Source: an uncultured bacterium
Lineage (GTDB): Bacteria > Actinomycetota > Aquicultoria > SKW223 > CALKMS01
Direction of reading: 5' to 3'
Length of the DNA stretch: 23,464 bases
Assembly: GCA_938091145.1 (NCBI GenBank)
Contig: CALKMS010000065.1
Location: 1-23,464, forward strand
Shown: piece after piece, positions 8,701 to 16,140 of the stretch
Position numbering within the stretch: the stretch's first letter is position 1
Layout: each line of letters begins with the position of its first letter
Program-made: the position numbers and the translations under genes
The notes under the pieces: model-generated
What the model was told of the DNA's origin: nothing
What the model saw: only the letters and a program-made list of their open reading frames with translations
The model's database searches: none

Positions 8701-11306
8701 CAGCTGGCGAATGGGTAGAAATTTATAATCCACAAGACACTACGGTGAATATAAGTTACTGGTATTTGATTGATGGTGAGGGAACTCTGACTGTTCCACC
8801 GGGGGTAATATTAAAGCCAAAGAGCTCCTTCGTGGTAGCAAACAGCGGAGTTAATTTTTATAACCAGTTTAACTTTTTACCCGACTTTGAGATAAATGAC
8901 ACTACCGTCATTGTGCCGAATCTTTTGAAAAGCGGGAGCTTTGTTTTGAGCAATACTGGAGACGAAGTTGGCTTATTTAATAATGCGCGACTGTTAATCG
9001 ATGCTGTAGTCTGGGAATCAACTTCCAGTATTTTTCCTACAATAGTTAAACACCCTGGCGTGCCTGAAGGCAAAGCCCTAACGAGAGTTCCGATTGATAA
9101 GGATACTGATGATTGTAGTTTTGACTTTATTGAAACCACTCCTTTGCCAACTAGCGGTGGAGTGGTTGTGGAAACTGAACCACCGGTAACCCAGTTGCAA
9201 CTTGAACCAGTTTCTCCTGATGGTAGTAATGGTTGGTATATTACTTATCCTACGGTTAGCTTTACGGTTAATGAATCGGCCACTACCTTTTATCAGTTCA
9301 CGGGAAGCTCATTAACTACTTACACAGCTCCTTTCAGGCTTTCTGTCGAGGGGAGTATTGCTTTGCGCTATTACTCAATTGACTTGTTGGATAATAAGGA
9401 GACTACCCAAGTAACTTATTTAAAAATTGATGCTTCACCACCCGAAACCAACTTTACCCTGCCATTTAGCTGGCAAAACACTACTGTTACTGCTCAAATA
9501 GAGGCTTCGGATTCGGTTTCAGGTATTAATCAAGTTTGCTATCGGTTAAATGGTGGAGAATGGCAAACTGGAAATTTAGTAATTGTGGGCGAAGAGGGAA
9601 CGACCAGCGTTGAGTGCTATGCTGTTAATAATGCCGGGCTTACAAGCACTCCGGAGGTCCGAATAGTAAGAATTGATAAGACCTTACCAGTGATTTCGGT
9701 TGCGGGCGTGACTAACGGAAGGTACTACAATACGACAATTACTCCGGAAGTTACTTTCTCTGACCCTTTAAGCGGCCTTGACGAAACCACCTATACCTTA
9801 ACCAAAGATGGAAACCCCATTTCCTGGAGCTCAGGTGATCCAATTTCTGATGAAGGAAACTATACTCTTACTGCTTATGCTAGAGATCTTGCCCAAAACG
9901 AAACCACCAAAGAAGTCACTTTCACCATTGACAGAACTTCTCCTATTGAGCCAAGCAGCTTTGAATCAACTCCAGCTGTTGGTAGCTTTTCAAATGATAA
10001 TTTAGTTGAGATAAGCTGGTCTGAAGCCACCGATACCTTAAGTGGCGTTGATGGTTACTCCGTTTCCTTTAGTAAGGATACCACTGAAGAGCCAGGAACA
10101 GTAAGAAATTTAGAAGCAACTCAGAAAACAATTGTTACTACTTTTCCTTCTGACGGCACATGGTGGTTTAACTTAAAAGCTGTTGACAAAGCTGGCAACT
10201 GGACCCCAACTATCCACTACGGACCTTTTTTGATTGATACCGAAGCACCTCAGATAATTATTACTGGCATTAGGGATGGAGCTCGTTATAATACAACACT
10301 GACTCCCCAGATAACGATAAATGAGCCTAATTTGGAAACTCTGGAGCTTCTTCTTGATGGCAACCTTTATACTACCTCAACGCCAATATCTACTGATGGA
10401 GAGCATCGGCTAATTGTTCGGGCAGTCGATAAGGCAGGAAACATTAGCCAGGAGGAAGTAGTATTTTATCTTGACCTGACTTCACCTCGAGTTGTTTCCT
10501 ACTTGCCTAATCAGGGAGTGGTTACTTCAACCTCACCTGAGATCAAGGTTAAATTTTCCGAACCGGTCACTGGAGTTAGCGCTGCCAACTTTAAACTTTT
10601 TGATGGTAACACCATTGTTCCTTCAACAGTTGTCCAACTTTCTTTAAGTGAGTACCGCCTGATTCCCAAGTCAGAGTTAAGAAAAGGTGGTTCTTACACT
10701 GTTCTATTGTATCCCGGGATAAAAGACTTGGCGGGAAATTCCTTAAAAGCTTTTACTTTCACTTTTCATCTGGAAAAAGAAGCCTCATCTGAAGCCAAAG
10801 GAGATGTCAACGGCGATGGCAAAATGGACACCATTATCCTCTATGACCTTGGAAACAAAACATCTGCCCTTTATGCTTTCATCTCAAATAGCACTAGCTT
10901 TAACCAAAAACTCTTTTGGAAGTCTTCAACCGGAGCTTTTGATCCCACTCGCTCCAAACTTTCTGCCGGCGATGTCAACCGCGATGGAAAAGCTGACGCT
11001 ATCATCTTATACGACAACGGGGGAGGCACCTCAACTCTTTATGCTTTCCTCTCCACCGGCTCCTCCTTTACCCAGAAACGCTTCTGGAAATCCAATGTAG
11101 GCAAGTTTAGCTGGGCTCGCTCCAAACTTTCTGCCGGCGATGTCAACCGCGATGGAAAAGCTGACGCTATCATTCTCTATGACTGTGGCAAAAAAACATC
11201 TGCCCTTTATGCTTTCATTTCAAACGGTTCGAGCTTTACCTCTAAACGCTTTTGGGTTTCTTCAGCGGGTGGCTTCGATTTTACTTGTGGTCAGATAGCT
11301 CCTTAA
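5769..11306 (+). CDS. Giant secreted multidomain surface protein (propeller, FN3, OmpL47/Ig-like, lamin-tail, VCBS repeats)
   Basis: 1845 residues starting at TTG with a strong GGGGAGGGG site. Residues 1-29 are a Sec signal peptide with probable cleavage near FSLA-LSW. About 30-395 resembles a sialidase/BNR-type beta-propeller, with repeated 'YVAW...' and 'FSQSFNDGATW' blades. About 400-575 is a beta-rich domain. About 578-664 is fibronectin type III (YEVWRADTLNGPYTKI). About 769-861 and 1136-1224 are OmpL47/'Y-S-D-x-A-G-N' repeats ending in KIDTSSP or KIDASPP. About 961-1124 is a lamin-tail domain (GEWVEIYNPQDTTVNI). About 1224-1571 holds further Ig-like repeats. About 1571-1668 is an SbsA-type Big_5 domain. 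Residues 1677-1845 are three FG-GAP/VCBS repeats with DVNGDGK-type calcium loops. No LPXTG, sortase motif, S-layer homology domain or C-terminal anchor is seen, so the protein is probably released or held non-covalently. It is likely an adhesin or extracellular matrix protein; no catalytic signature is evident. Confidence 0.9.
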   Translation: MRFVKCCLMGAGLLAVFLAAFLPSFSLALSWSSSIQLNSNATDFASYSQIVVDRDNNYLVFWRDINTGAIQYKRFNWLSQSFEPATITVTTSSAIPDGQLDSVFDCVRDSNGLMKVFWLEGTTTESFLKQRISTDGVNWQPDEVLRSYSGDLAHLAAAVDKANNVYVAFTEDGDLKLAVYNGSWSTTDVPDTAGTTLTPNCVRSVDVSADETGTAYIVWRYYHYSPPNNYNARIRSIKFSISTGFSTATDVENIYISLPADEEFVAPSLVRDRRKVYVAWETNRKVYFSQSFNDGATWTPPAAFSSAMSAFCKPRLTVDRTGRLHFIWVEMPATSASLCYRNLWNGKWSNKETLVSENGVYYSSTAIAADRNANPLVSWSKAQVGGGSLMFKRGISDSFEIYKTSFETTPTVTQPGSGWQVLGVTTPTTWGEATYRYKTGQVSLWCAGTNNPAFGEHRYQPNMRAKARYLIDMSGFVDGQATFNYLIPSADGQLPPGSGVLDLMSFATYRSGRIATSYLNYPLTSSWLTQSVPLNDIAGYSNSWLEWTWSSNGDQTTPADLNEGAYLDDLEIYGYFIPRPSPFDALQGSSIYLNWGGISLSGIRYEVWRADTLNGPYTKIKETTATSYLDKAVTYGEDYFYKVRASDGVGVSPFSEVRSVVVYDNQPPAVIINSPFNKQEVTESILITTATVSDLGRGYSIIGGGGIGIDQQTVTTLAVPLDGAFDSSIEVLKAQISLKDLSEGTHTLYWQAWDNRGNNSLWQSVEFVKRDLTPPETSITVNPSAPNGLNNWYITTPTVTLTTDETATTYYRWNAGSWQTYSEPISPPSEGTQTLDYYSIDTAGNTETVKNVVLKIDTSSPRVVIGSPKTGANWVSGQSYEVTWTAVDSPADPSTVNLYYSLNGGVTYTTITAGETNDGSYIWLTPPGVNTNQAVIKITAADEAGNQGFQIKQFSLYTPVSDRLLISSVCYDPSTTEPAGEWVEIYNPQDTTVNISYWYLIDGEGTLTVPPGVILKPKSSFVVANSGVNFYNQFNFLPDFEINDTTVIVPNLLKSGSFVLSNTGDEVGLFNNARLLIDAVVWESTSSIFPTIVKHPGVPEGKALTRVPIDKDTDDCSFDFIETTPLPTSGGVVVETEPPVTQLQLEPVSPDGSNGWYITYPTVSFTVNESATTFYQFTGSSLTTYTAPFRLSVEGSIALRYYSIDLLDNKETTQVTYLKIDASPPETNFTLPFSWQNTTVTAQIEASDSVSGINQVCYRLNGGEWQTGNLVIVGEEGTTSVECYAVNNAGLTSTPEVRIVRIDKTLPVISVAGVTNGRYYNTTITPEVTFSDPLSGLDETTYTLTKDGNPISWSSGDPISDEGNYTLTAYARDLAQNETTKEVTFTIDRTSPIEPSSFESTPAVGSFSNDNLVEISWSEATDTLSGVDGYSVSFSKDTTEEPGTVRNLEATQKTIVTTFPSDGTWWFNLKAVDKAGNWTPTIHYGPFLIDTEAPQIIITGIRDGARYNTTLTPQITINEPNLETLELLLDGNLYTTSTPISTDGEHRLIVRAVDKAGNISQEEVVFYLDLTSPRVVSYLPNQGVVTSTSPEIKVKFSEPVTGVSAANFKLFDGNTIVPSTVVQLSLSEYRLIPKSELRKGGSYTVLLYPGIKDLAGNSLKAFTFTFHLEKEASSEAKGDVNGDGKMDTIILYDLGNKTSALYAFISNSTSFNQKLFWKSSTGAFDPTRSKLSAGDVNRDGKADAIILYDNGGGTSTLYAFLSTGSSFTQKRFWKSNVGKFSWARSKLSAGDVNRDGKADAIILYDCGKKTSALYAFISNGSSFTSKRFWVSSAGGFDFTCGQIAP
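10800..11300 (+). repeat. In-gene FG-GAP/VCBS repeats with near-identical DNA
   Basis: Three repeats of 56 codons encode G-DVN-x-DGK-x-D calcium-loop units. Bases 10948-11005 and 11116-11173 are identical over 58 bp at a 168-bp offset. A 25-26-bp block near 10857 recurs near 11193, a 336-bp offset (two periods). Such DNA-level identity inside a gene whose other Ig-like repeats are well diverged indicates recent unit duplication or gene conversion. Confidence 0.85.
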
Positions 11307-11331
11307 GGTGAGCTACACTTAACTGCTATTG

Positions 11332-11360
11332 TTGGTAATTTTCTTTTTTTACTTTAAAAT
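11332..11360 (+). promoter_or_regulatory. Promoter of the panBCD operon
   Basis: TTGGTA (11332-11337), a 17-bp spacer and TAAAAT (11355-11360). The predicted start at about 11367-11368 falls just before the first paired base of the pan-type RNA stem (11369), which supports both calls. Confidence 0.65.
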
Positions 11361-11368
11361 ATTCTTAG

Positions 11369-11455
11369 CCGCCTGGACTCAAAGACTTGAGCCGGGACGG
11401 GAGATAAATGTTAAAAACAACTCAAGTCTTCCCGGGCGGAAGACTTTTTGTTTTT
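11369..11455 (+). ncRNA. pan-motif-like leader RNA with terminator/antiterminator switch
   Basis: The aptamer-like stem is CCG (11369-11371) with CGG (11398-11400), CCTGG (11372-11376) with CCGGG (11392-11396), and CTCAA (11378-11382) with TTGAG (11387-11391) around an AGAC loop. One bulged A lies on each side (A11377, A11397). A stem with two bulged A residues upstream of panB is the hallmark of the published pan RNA motif. Downstream, AAGTCTTCC (11424-11432) pairs with GGAAGACTT (11438-11446) before a T-rich tract, forming an intrinsic terminator. AAGACTTGAG (11382-11391, in the aptamer) can instead pair with CTCAAGTCTT (11421-11430), which would break both the aptamer and the terminator. 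Ligand-bound aptamer would therefore mean termination (operon off). The ligand is not shown by the sequence. Confidence 0.8.
11424..11455 (+). terminator. Conditional terminator in the panB leader
   Basis: A 9-bp perfect stem AAGTCTTCC / GGAAGACTT with a CGGGC loop is followed by TTTG and TTTTT. Because its 5' arm is shared with the 10-bp antiterminator pairing to 11382-11391, it acts as an attenuator for panBCD. It may also end read-through from the giant surface-protein gene. Confidence 0.8.
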
Positions 11456-11490
11456 AGCGTAGATTTGAAAATGACGAAAGGGAGGAAGAA

Positions 11491-12330
11491 ATGAAAACAA
11501 CGGTAGGGACTTTAAAGGATAAAAAGCAGAGAAAAGAAAAGATTACAATGCTCACCGCTTATGATTATTTAATGGCGAAGATTCTTGACGAAGCTGGTAT
11601 CGACCTAATTTTAGTTGGTGACTCACTTGGGATGGTTATTTTAGGCTACAACACCACTATTCCAGTAACGCTGGAAGATGTTTTGTATCACACTAAGGCT
11701 GTTGCGAGGGGAGTAGAGAAAGCAATGGTAGTGGCTGATATGCCTTTCTTGACCTACCAGGCGGACAAAGTTGAAGCCTTGAGAAATGCAGCTCGTTTTC
11801 TTCAGGAAGGCGGGGCACAAGGGGTAAAAATTGAAGGTGGGGTGTTAATGGCCGAAACAGTTGATTTTTTAGTAAGAAGAGGCATTCCAGTGATGGGGCA
11901 TATAGGCCTGACTCCTCAATCCGTAAATCAGCTGGGCGGCTTTAAGGTGCAGGGTAAAGATATCGAACAGGCGCGACAATTAATTAAAGATGCTCAAGCT
12001 TTAGATGAGGCGGGGGTTTTTTCCATTGTTTTAGAGTGTATCCCCTATCCTCTGGCGAGAATGATAACGGAAAAGGTTTCAGTGCCAACTATTGGGATAG
12101 GAGCTGGTCCCTACTGTGATGGGCAAGTTTTGGTCATCCAGGATTTGTTAGGCTACTTTAAGACTACTCCCAGGTTTGTTAAAAAGTACGCCGAATTCGG
12201 GAAAGAAGCGAAAAGAGCAGTGGCAGAGTATATTAAGGAAGTGCGGGAAGGAAAGTTTCCAACAATGGAAAATTCCTATCCCTTAAGTAATTTAGTTCTT
12301 GAGGAGCTGGAGAAGAATGAAAATAGTTAG
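11491..12330 (+). CDS. panB: 3-methyl-2-oxobutanoate hydroxymethyltransferase
   Basis: 279 residues, the usual PanB size (about 260-280). It transfers a hydroxymethyl group from 5,10-methylene-tetrahydrofolate to 2-oxoisovalerate to give ketopantoate, the first committed step of pantothenate synthesis in the cytosol. Family marks are visible: MLTAYDYLMAK near the N terminus, the metal-site VGDSLGMVILGYNTT, the VTLEDVLYHTKAVARG segment, VMGHIGLTPQSVNQLGGF, the catalytic-Glu segment VLECIP, and the C-terminal TIGIGAGPYCDGQVLV. The start ATG has GGGAGG 6 nt upstream. It is the first gene of the panBCD operon, placed under the pan-type leader switch, and overlaps panC by 14 bp. Confidence 0.97.
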   Translation: MKTTVGTLKDKKQRKEKITMLTAYDYLMAKILDEAGIDLILVGDSLGMVILGYNTTIPVTLEDVLYHTKAVARGVEKAMVVADMPFLTYQADKVEALRNAARFLQEGGAQGVKIEGGVLMAETVDFLVRRGIPVMGHIGLTPQSVNQLGGFKVQGKDIEQARQLIKDAQALDEAGVFSIVLECIPYPLARMITEKVSVPTIGIGAGPYCDGQVLVIQDLLGYFKTTPRFVKKYAEFGKEAKRAVAEYIKEVREGKFPTMENSYPLSNLVLEELEKNENS

Positions 12331-13174
12331 AAAAATTTCAGATATTCGTTTGTTACTTGCCAATGAAAGAAAAAAGGGCAAAACCATTGGTTTTGTGCCA
12401 ACTATGGGTTTTTTTCATCAGGGACACCTTTCTTTAATGGAATTAGCTAGGAAGGAAAATGATGTGGTAGTGATTAGCTCATTTGTCAACCCAACCCAGT
12501 TTGGCCGGGATGAAGATTACGAGATTTATCCCCGGGATGAGAAGGGCGATTGCCAACAAGCTCGGAAGGTCGGTGTTGATTATTTTTTTGCTCCTTCAGT
12601 TAAGGAAATGTATCCTGAGACCCACTTGAGCTGGGTTGAGGTTGAAAAGTTAAGCGAGCCCCTTTGCGGTCGCTTTCGGCCAGGGCACTTTCGAGGGGTA
12701 GCTACGGTGGTGACCAAGCTTTTTAATATTGTTCAGCCTGATACCGCTTACTTTGGCGAAAAAGATTACCAACAGCTTTTAGTTATAAAGAAGATGGTTA
12801 AGGATTTGAATTTTCCCGTCAAGATTGTTGGCTGTCCGACGGTTAGAGAAAAAGATGGTCTGGCTATGAGTTCGCGTAATTCTTATCTAACAACGGAGGA
12901 GCGAGAAACTGCCAGCTTAATCCCTCAAGCTTTGCGAAAGGTTATTGAGGCTTTTGAAAGCGGTGAAAGAGACGTTAATAAACTTGTGAATTTGGCTAAA
13001 GAACATTTAAGCTCACCTTTGTTGAACCTGGAGTACATTGAGGTTCGAGGCCCTGATACTCTGGAAGAACTGTCAAAGGTAGAAAAAGAAGCTTTGTTTC
13101 AGTTGGCGGTTAGAGTTGGAAAAGCGCGTCTGATTGACCATATAATATTGGGAAGAAAGGAAACATATTTTTAA
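12317..13174 (+). CDS. panC: Pantothenate synthetase (pantoate-beta-alanine ligase)
   Basis: 285 residues from the ATG at 12317, which has GGAG 4 nt upstream. An upstream alternative at 12299 adds only six residues and has no better site. It condenses pantoate and beta-alanine with ATP, via pantoyl-adenylate. PTMGFFHQGH (28-37) is the nucleotidyltransferase HIGH-type motif; homologues usually have PTMGALHxGH, so FF is a mild variant. FVNPTQF, the GRFRPGHFRGVATVV pantoate-binding loop, FGEKDYQQL and the KMSKS-like AMSSRNSYL all follow in order. Translation is coupled to panB through the 14-bp overlap. Confidence 0.97.
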   Translation: MKIVRKISDIRLLLANERKKGKTIGFVPTMGFFHQGHLSLMELARKENDVVVISSFVNPTQFGRDEDYEIYPRDEKGDCQQARKVGVDYFFAPSVKEMYPETHLSWVEVEKLSEPLCGRFRPGHFRGVATVVTKLFNIVQPDTAYFGEKDYQQLLVIKKMVKDLNFPVKIVGCPTVREKDGLAMSSRNSYLTTEERETASLIPQALRKVIEAFESGERDVNKLVNLAKEHLSSPLLNLEYIEVRGPDTLEELSKVEKEALFQLAVRVGKARLIDHIILGRKETYF

Positions 13175-13224
13175 AGTTTATGAAAAATCTACTTTAAAAA
13201 ATTTGAAAGAGGAGAAGGGGGAAA

Positions 13225-13608
13225 TTGTTAGTAGAGGTTTTAAAAAGCAAACTTCATCGCTTAAAAGTTACGGCAGCCGACATTCATTATCAGGGAAGCA
13301 TCACTATTGACGAGGAGCTTTTAAAAGCAGCAAAGATATCTCCGTTTGAAAAGGTTCAAGTGGTGGATGTTACCAATGGAGCTCGTTTAGAGACTTATGT
13401 GATAAAAGGCAAGCCAAAAAGTGGAATGGTGGTCATTAATGGGGCAGCTGCTCGCTTGGTTCACCCTGGCGATATAATTATTGTTTTATCTTATACTTTC
13501 CTGAACGAAAGCGAAGCAAAAAATCATCAACCTTTGGCGGTTTTTGTTGATCAAGAAAACCGCCTTTTGGAAGTAAAAACTTACCAGCCGGATTTTGACA
13601 GCTGCTGA
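13225..13608 (+). CDS. panD: Aspartate 1-decarboxylase precursor (pyruvoyl enzyme)
   Basis: 127 residues, starting at TTG behind a strong GGAGAAGGGGG site. It decarboxylates L-aspartate to beta-alanine, the partner substrate for PanC. The self-cleavage site G24-S25 lies in YQGSITID and is at the canonical position only when the TTG at 13225 is the start, which fixes that choice. Ser25 becomes the pyruvoyl cofactor. Further conserved blocks are KLHRLKVTAADIHY, VTNGARLETY and INGAAARLVHPGDIIIV. It lies 50 bp after panC and completes the operon. Confidence 0.97.
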   Translation: MLVEVLKSKLHRLKVTAADIHYQGSITIDEELLKAAKISPFEKVQVVDVTNGARLETYVIKGKPKSGMVVINGAAARLVHPGDIIIVLSYTFLNESEAKNHQPLAVFVDQENRLLEVKTYQPDFDSC

Positions 13609-13632
13609 GGGTCTTTGAATTTCTTTTCTAAC

Positions 13633-13661
13633 TTGTCACATTGCTTTTATTGGTAGAAAAT
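13633..13661 (+). promoter_or_regulatory. Possible promoter of nadB
   Basis: TTGTCA (13633-13638), a 17-bp spacer and GAAAAT (13656-13661); the alternative TAGAAA gives a 15-bp spacer. The gap of 79 bp after panD is the largest inside the block, so a separate NAD-gene promoter is plausible. The -10 is weak. Confidence 0.35.
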
Positions 13662-13687
13662 AAGAAATCAAATTTTGTGGGAAAAGC

Positions 13688-15316
13688 ATGTTTTCTCGCT
13701 ATTTATGTAGTTTTTCAACCAGTAAACTAAAGACAAGCAGCTACGAGGTGCTAATAGTTGGTTCAGGCATTGCTGGTCTTTCGGCGGCTTTGGAAATTGG
13801 TAAAGCCCACCGCACGCTCCTTATAACTAAAGGAGAGTTTACCGATAGTTCTAGTTATCAGGCACAGGGTGGGGTGGCTGTAGCCTTGAGCCCGAATGAT
13901 AGTTTTGAAAGACACGCTGCTGATACTATTAAAGTTGGAGATGGTTTAAGCGATGAGAAAGTGGCGGAAATTGTGGCTAAGGAGGGAATAGAAAGAATGA
14001 AGGAGGTAATAAAACTTGGAGTTGATTTCGACCGTTTAAATGGCGATTTTGATTATTCACTAGAAGGTGGTCATTCTTACTCTCGGATTCTTCACCAGGC
14101 TGATCAGACCGGCAAGGCGGTTATTGAAGGGTTGAAAAAACACGTTGAGTCCCTAAGGCTTCTTGAAATAAAAGAAAGAACAATGTTGGTTGATATTTTA
14201 ACTATTTCAAACAAGGCAATCGGCGCTTTAGTATTAGTGCCCGAAGGAGAGCTTGAAGTTGTCCAAGCGAACGCTGTTGTTGTTGCTTCTGGTGGTGTTG
14301 GCGAGGTTTACCTTTACACAACCAATCCGCCGGTAGTTACCGGTGATGGCATTGCAGCTGCATTTAGAGCGGGAGCTAGCATTGCTGATATGGAATTTAT
14401 CCAGTTTCACCCCACTGCTTTAAACTGGGAAGGCCATCGTCGAATGCTTCTGACCGAGGCATTAAGAGGTGAAGGAGCCTTATTAGTAAATCAGGGTGGT
14501 GAAAGGATTATGGAAGGAGTGCATCCTTTAAAGGAACTGGCTCCCCGGTTTGTAGTTGTTAGAAAGATGATGGAAGAGCTTAAGCGAGGAAATAAGTTGT
14601 TTCTTGATTGTCGTCATCTCCCTTCTGAAAAGCTTAAACGTAAATTTCCTTTTATTTGGCATAAACTTAAGGAATATGGTTTTCATCTCAATAATGATTT
14701 AATACCGGTAAGTCCGGCTGCTCATTTTTGCCTGGGTGGGGTTAGAACTGATGATTGGGGGCGGACGAGAATTGACGGGCTTTACGTTTGCGGTGAAGCT
14801 GCAGCTACTTATATGCACGGTGCTAATCGGTTAGCAAGCAACTCACTTTTGGAAGGATTGGTTTTTGGTTGGAGAGCGGGCGTCGCGGTGAAGGAAAGTT
14901 TAAAAATCGAAGAATCATCTTATATGGAGGAAAGAGTGAGGATAGATTTTGAAAATACACCCCAGAAAATAAGAGATTTTGATCTTTCAGAACTGAGATT
15001 TGAGCTTACCAAAAAGATGATGGAAAAAGCTGGTCCAGTGCGTGAAGGACCATCTCTTCGAGAGTTAATTGAATTTTTAACAAACCGAAAGGAGGCTCTT
15101 TATCCTAGTGAGATTTCGATAGAATTTTTTGAACTTGCAAACCTTTGGACAGTGGCTTGGCTGATAAGTCAGGCGGCTCTAAAGAGAAAAGAGTCTCGAG
15201 GGGTTCATTTCCGAGAGGACTTTCCTGAGAAAAACGACTCAGAATTTCTTGGGCATTTTATCTGGAAGCTAGGAGACAATGGGGTTGAACTGGAGTTTCA
15301 TAGAAAAAGTTGTTAA
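13688..15316 (+). CDS. nadB: L-aspartate oxidase
   Basis: 542 residues, normal size for NadB. A flavoenzyme that oxidises L-aspartate to iminoaspartate (using fumarate or O2), the first step of de novo NAD synthesis. The FAD-binding GSGIAG is at 25-30; SSYQAQGGVAVAL, MEFIQFHPTAL, the ALRGEGALLVN active-site segment, PAAHFCLGGVRTDDWGRT and GLYVCGEAAATYMHGANRLASNSLLEGLVFG follow, as in the succinate dehydrogenase/fumarate reductase flavoprotein superfamily. The GANRLASNSLLE block and the company of nadC favour NadB over SdhA. The usual third partner nadA (quinolinate synthase) is not in the window. The ribosome site is weak (GGGAAAAG). It overlaps nadC by 38 bp. Confidence 0.95.
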   Translation: MFSRYLCSFSTSKLKTSSYEVLIVGSGIAGLSAALEIGKAHRTLLITKGEFTDSSSYQAQGGVAVALSPNDSFERHAADTIKVGDGLSDEKVAEIVAKEGIERMKEVIKLGVDFDRLNGDFDYSLEGGHSYSRILHQADQTGKAVIEGLKKHVESLRLLEIKERTMLVDILTISNKAIGALVLVPEGELEVVQANAVVVASGGVGEVYLYTTNPPVVTGDGIAAAFRAGASIADMEFIQFHPTALNWEGHRRMLLTEALRGEGALLVNQGGERIMEGVHPLKELAPRFVVVRKMMEELKRGNKLFLDCRHLPSEKLKRKFPFIWHKLKEYGFHLNNDLIPVSPAAHFCLGGVRTDDWGRTRIDGLYVCGEAAATYMHGANRLASNSLLEGLVFGWRAGVAVKESLKIEESSYMEERVRIDFENTPQKIRDFDLSELRFELTKKMMEKAGPVREGPSLRELIEFLTNRKEALYPSEISIEFFELANLWTVAWLISQAALKRKESRGVHFREDFPEKNDSEFLGHFIWKLGDNGVELEFHRKSC

Positions 15317-16139
15317 ACTGGCTTTAGAGGAAGATTTGGGTGCAAGAGGAGACTTGACTACCTCTGCATTGTTTCCTGATGATGGCTGGCGCGCACAAGC
15401 TGAAATAATCGCTCGTCAGCGCGGAGTTCTGGCTGGTCAGGATCTAGTAAAAGCAGTTTTTAAGGTTTTAGACGATAGGATAATGGTAGAAAATGAAGTT
15501 GAAAATGGAGATGAGTTTACTGTTGGCCAGAGAATTTTTTTAATTGAGGGAAGTTTAAAGACAGTTCTTGAGGGAGAAAGAACTGCCCTCAATTTTTTAT
15601 CTCATCTTTCTGGCATCGCAACTTTTACTCGGAAGTGTGTTCAAGAAGTTAAGCCCTTTGGAGTTTTAATAAGAGATACCCGCAAAACTCACCCGGGAAT
15701 TCGGCTATTGGAAAAGGAAGCGGTGAAGATTGGCGGAGGAACTAATCACCGGTCGGGACTTTTCGATGGGGTGTTAGTGAAAGACAACCACTTAAAAGCT
15801 TTTCAAAATCCGGTTGAGGCGATTACCAGGATAAGGAAAACTTTACCCGGCTGGGAGATAGAAGTGGAAGTGGAAAGCTTGGAGCAATTGAGAAAACTTT
15901 TACCTCAACTTCCTGATGTGGTTATGCTTGACAACTTTGGAGATGAAGAGATAGAAGAAGCAGTAAAATTAATAGATGGAAGGGCAAAAATTGAAGTTTC
16001 TGGAGGCGTAACTTTTGAGCGTTTACGGAAAATAGCTTCTCTTGGAGTTGACTACATTTCTCTTTCAGCTATCACAATGGCTGCTCCGCCTGTTGACTTT
16101 TCTTTAGAAGTTATGGCAGTTCAAAAAGGTATCGATTAA
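15279..16139 (+). CDS. nadC: Nicotinate-nucleotide pyrophosphorylase (quinolinate phosphoribosyltransferase)
   Basis: 286 residues. It converts quinolinate and PRPP to nicotinate mononucleotide, CO2 and PPi. Visible family marks are EDLGARGDLTT near the N terminus, ERTALNFLSHLSGIAT, the PRPP/quinolinate-binding RDTRKTHPGIR (from 132), GGGTNHRSGLFDGVLVKDNH, EVEVES, MLDNF and the closing SGGVTFERLRKIASLGVDYISLS. The ATG at 15279 has AGGAG 4 nt upstream. It starts 38 bp inside the end of nadB, implying translational coupling, and dedA follows after 1 bp. Confidence 0.96.
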   Translation: MGLNWSFIEKVVKLALEEDLGARGDLTTSALFPDDGWRAQAEIIARQRGVLAGQDLVKAVFKVLDDRIMVENEVENGDEFTVGQRIFLIEGSLKTVLEGERTALNFLSHLSGIATFTRKCVQEVKPFGVLIRDTRKTHPGIRLLEKEAVKIGGGTNHRSGLFDGVLVKDNHLKAFQNPVEAITRIRKTLPGWEIEVEVESLEQLRKLLPQLPDVVMLDNFGDEEIEEAVKLIDGRAKIEVSGGVTFERLRKIASLGVDYISLSAITMAAPPVDFSLEVMAVQKGID

Positions 16140-16140
16140 A

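Noticed and set aside
8858..9139. Minus-strand ORFs inside the giant gene
   Set aside because: Shadow frames of a well-supported coding sequence with clear domain structure on the plus strand.
13688..15316. Calling this gene sdhA/frdA
   Set aside because: The NadB-type GANRLASNSLLE block, size and adjacency to nadC argue for L-aspartate oxidase; no sdhB or sdhC is nearby.
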